Positions 27,065-28,520 of a stretch of DNA of 28,520 nt are shown here, piece by piece. This DNA is from Gemmatimonadota bacterium (lineage in GTDB: Bacteria > 4572-55 > J002): positions 1 through 28,520 of the forward strand of contig RFFQ01000064.1 in the NCBI GenBank assembly GCA_003697105.1, read 5' to 3'. Position 1 is the stretch's first letter; each line of letters starts with the position of its first letter. The position numbers and the translations under genes were made by a program. The notes under the pieces are model-generated. The model made no database searches and had not been told where the DNA came from. It saw nothing but the letters and a program-made list of their open reading frames with translations.

Positions 27065-27284
27065 AGCCGCATCCCCCACTTTGTGCTCCCGTGCCCCCTG
27101 CCGAACCCTCACGATAATCCAAATGATGCTCTTCAATACCCTTTTCAATGGGATTGGCATCAAAAATCATGATCGGATCGGCAAGGGATTCACGCTCCCA
27201 TGGTTGAACACGGGTACAGCCGCTAAACAGCGCTGGTGCTCCAATCAGCAATAGCAATACGATACTCCGGTACACTGTTTTCAT
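27057..27284 (-). CDS. DUF4266 small lipoprotein with Gly-rich CGCG tail
   Basis: 75 residues. The lipoprotein signal MKTVYRSIVLLLLIGAPALFSGC puts the lipidated Cys at 23. The short mature peptide begins VQPWERESLADP, the hallmark of DUF4266, and ends REGSAGGTGAQSGGCGCG, with Cys72 and Cys74. The tail could be a metal, heme or thiol-redox site, or a modification target; none is established. ATG overlaps the TlpA stop as ATGA, with AAAGGA about 9 bases upstream. The next gene, DUF3570, starts inside its last codons, so the lipoprotein and barrel are translationally coupled and probably work together at the outer membrane. Confidence 0.85.
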   Translation of the reverse strand: MKTVYRSIVLLLLIGAPALFSGCTRVQPWERESLADPIMIFDANPIEKGIEEHHLDYREGSAGGTGAQSGGCGCG

Positions 27285-27784
27285 TGGTTATCGTCCTTTA
27301 GCAACCGTTGTAATGTGGATTCATATTCCGCTTTTTCCGACGGATTGAAACCGGTGTGAATCGATTGTACAATCCCTTTTTTATCAATAAAATAAGTGGT
27401 TGGCATTGCGGCTAACTCGTAACGAGGCGGTAAGGTTGCCTGTTGATCCCAAAGGATGGGAAAGGTGGGGGCAGGCTCTAAGGAGTCTAAGAACGTTTTC
27501 ATGTTTTTTTCTTTTTTATCAATATTGATCGAGAGCAAGACAAAGTCATCGGACTGGTGCCGGTTGTAAAATTCTACAAAAAAGGGCATTGCCTGTTTGC
27601 AAGGGGTGCACCAGCTTGCCCAGAAGTCGATCAGTACCACTTTTCCCTGAAGATGTGATAGCTGCAGGGTATCTCCTTCCAAGGTGACGCCGTTAATGTC
27701 TGGGGCGGGTTGTCCCACCTCCACCGCATAAAGCGGCAGCGCCAAAAGCAGGATGATCCATCCGGCGGTGATGTTGGTTTTCAT
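27281..27784 (-). CDS. TlpA/ResA-like periplasmic thioredoxin
   Basis: 167 residues. Signal peptide 1-20 (MKTNITAGWIILLLALPLYA). The thioredoxin fold has active-site Cys59 and Cys62 in FWASWCTPCKQAMPF and the cis-Pro loop AAMPTTYFID. The N-terminal VGQPAPDINGVTLEGDT segment is typical of the AhpC/TSA-Redoxin-TlpA group. Relatives reduce the CxxCH cysteines of apocytochromes c or other exported thiols. Directly upstream is a diheme cytochrome and directly downstream a Cys-tailed lipoprotein, both reasonable clients. ATG at 27784 has AGAGGAG about 7 bases upstream; a longer frame to 27835 overlaps the cytochrome gene and spoils the signal peptide. Confidence 0.92.
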   Translation of the reverse strand: MKTNITAGWIILLLALPLYAVEVGQPAPDINGVTLEGDTLQLSHLQGKVVLIDFWASWCTPCKQAMPFFVEFYNRHQSDDFVLLSINIDKKEKNMKTFLDSLEPAPTFPILWDQQATLPPRYELAAMPTTYFIDKKGIVQSIHTGFNPSEKAEYESTLQRLLKDDNQ

Positions 27785-27798
27785 AATTTGCTCCTCTG

Positions 27799-28095
27799 CT
27801 AATCGTCCCATTTTTGACCATGACATTGATAGCACGATGGCGCGATAGACTCAAAGATGCCATCTTCATCCACGTCGGCAGGGCCCCCTCGTAAGTCAGA
27901 ATGGTGGCAATTGGTGGCACTGCAGCCGCTCTCTTGCCGGTATGGATTCTCCAAGCCGGGCTTGTGGAGCGCCGTCCCTTGCCGGATAGTGTGATCCGAC
28001 GGTACACCCGGCTTATCACAACTGCTAATACCCACCGTTAAACCACTCAACGTGATGAAAATCCACCCAATCTTGATTACGTTTTGGTTCTTCAT
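27799..28095 (-). CDS. Small diheme c-type cytochrome lipoprotein
   Basis: 98 residues. A lipoprotein signal ends ISSC (Cys26). Two heme-binding motifs are seen: an expanded C-x4-C-H, CSATNCHH (Cys58, Cys63, His64), and a standard CYQCH (Cys88, Cys91, His92). His35, His44 and His65 are possible distal ligands. Between the hemes is DVDEDGIFE (74-82), which resembles a DxDxDG calcium-binding loop. It is probably a membrane-tethered electron carrier. AAGG lies 8 bases before the ATG. The gene lies 10 bases after a secreted-protein gene and 14 bases before tlpA, so it is in the operon. CX4CH is not a rule-breaking heme site, since some multiheme cytochromes use it, but it could instead be a non-heme site. 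Confidence 0.82.
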   Translation of the reverse strand: MKNQNVIKIGWIFITLSGLTVGISSCDKPGVPSDHTIRQGTALHKPGLENPYRQESGCSATNCHHSDLRGGPADVDEDGIFESIAPSCYQCHGQKWDD

Positions 28096-28105
28096 GTTCT
28101 AAGCC

Positions 28106-28520
28106 TTACTGCAACAAAACCATCGTTTTTTGCTGAGTAAACATCGCGCCTTCCAATTGATAGAAGTATATCCCGGAGGAGACCACATTGCCGTTGGTAT
28201 CGGTACCATCCCATTCCACCGCATAATGATCCGCCACTTGGGGTTGATCGACTAATACCTTAATCAGTTGCCCTCGGAGATTGTAAATGGTGAGCTTGGC
28301 ATGGGTTTCTTCCGGTAGCGAATAACGAATGGTCGTGCTAGGGTTGAAGGGATTAGGGTAATTTTGTCCTAATTCATATCGTCGTGGGGTGTTCAGAGAA
28401 GACCAGCTCTCGATGTTCGTCCCGATGCCTTCGCCGTGCAGGGAGACGTCTGTTTCTGGAGAGCTGGCGTCATTGCTGAAAATGGTACAAGTACCTGTCT
28501 CTTGACCGGTTGTCTGGGGT
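28106..28520 (-). CDS. C-terminal part of a secreted protein with choice-of-anchor-D-like and FlgD-like tail domains (partial)
   Basis: The gene runs off the right edge; 137 residues are visible. The first part (GTCTIFSNDASSPETDVSLHGEG) matches the end of an ASH/choice-of-anchor-D beta domain. After a linker, the tail has YELGQNYPNPFNPSTTIRYSLP, AKLTIYNLRGQLIKVLV and SGIYFYQLE...MVLLQ, the same sorting-type domain as on the M14 carboxypeptidase. It is the most upstream visible gene of the redox operon and is exported, probably to the cell surface. Its catalytic or binding part, which could be a multiheme or other redox domain, is not in the window. I found this frame by translating the minus strand back from the stop at 28108-28106. 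Confidence 0.85.
   Translation of the reverse strand, partial: PQTTGQETGTCTIFSNDASSPETDVSLHGEGIGTNIESWSSLNTPRRYELGQNYPNPFNPSTTIRYSLPEETHAKLTIYNLRGQLIKVLVDQPQVADHYAVEWDGTDTNGNVVSSGIYFYQLEGAMFTQQKTMVLLQ

Noticed and set aside
27057-27284. Canonical ApbE flavinylation site in the DUF4266 tail or in the NusG_II protein (SGAF)
   Set aside because: Neither matches (S/T)GAT; the residue after GA is Gln or Phe. Kept only as a testable possibility.

Overview
The window looks like a chromosomal segment from a Gram-negative bacterium of the FCB group, or of a neighbouring uncultured lineage such as KSB1/Calditrichota. This is inferred from gene content, not from a marker phylogeny. Two secreted proteins (14658-17072 and 28106-28520, both minus) end in the same FlgD-like, type IX-style C-terminal tail with YPNPFNP and IYFY...MVLL blocks. 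A hybrid sensor with a 14-blade propeller and Y_Y_Y domain resembles Bacteroidota HTCS proteins. There are an outer-membrane barrel and lipoproteins, so a double membrane is likely. No tRNA, rRNA, CRISPR array or intact insertion sequence was found.

Layout. 1-2437: two tandem ABC-2 permeases, each preceded by a different 7-bp tandem repeat running up to the start codon. 2411-5373 (minus): a membrane sensor kinase translationally coupled to a MOSC/mARC-like molybdenum-cofactor protein, whose 3' end overlaps the second permease antisense. 5559-8052 (plus): guaA (GMP synthase) and trmH (tRNA 2'-O-methyltransferase). 8073-13487 (minus): a giant alpha-2-macroglobulin-like protein with an intact thioester motif, divergent from a DinB-like gene coupled to a four-helix membrane protein (13679-14652). 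14658-17072 (minus): a secreted M14 zinc carboxypeptidase. 17073-17675: a 603-bp gene-free region packed with small palindromes. 17676-24109 (plus): a two-gene phosphorelay with three kinase-like modules, two receivers and no DNA-binding output; the third module has Ser where the phospho-accepting His should be. A strong terminator follows.

24159-28520 (minus) is the most interesting block. It is a tightly packed redox operon: secreted tail protein (partial), diheme cytochrome lipoprotein, TlpA-type thioredoxin, DUF4266 lipoprotein with a CGCG tail, DUF3570 outer-membrane barrel, Tat-exported NusG_II-domain protein, and ApbE flavin transferase. All its members appear exported. The set suggests an extracytoplasmic thiol/heme/flavin pathway ending at the outer membrane. 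I know of no established function for the DUF4266-DUF3570 pair.

Several starts were reassigned from Shine-Dalgarno placement: MOSC at 3226, the REC-kinase at 22835, ApbE GTG at 25205, NusG_II at 25857, DUF3570 GTG at 27064 and TlpA at 27784.
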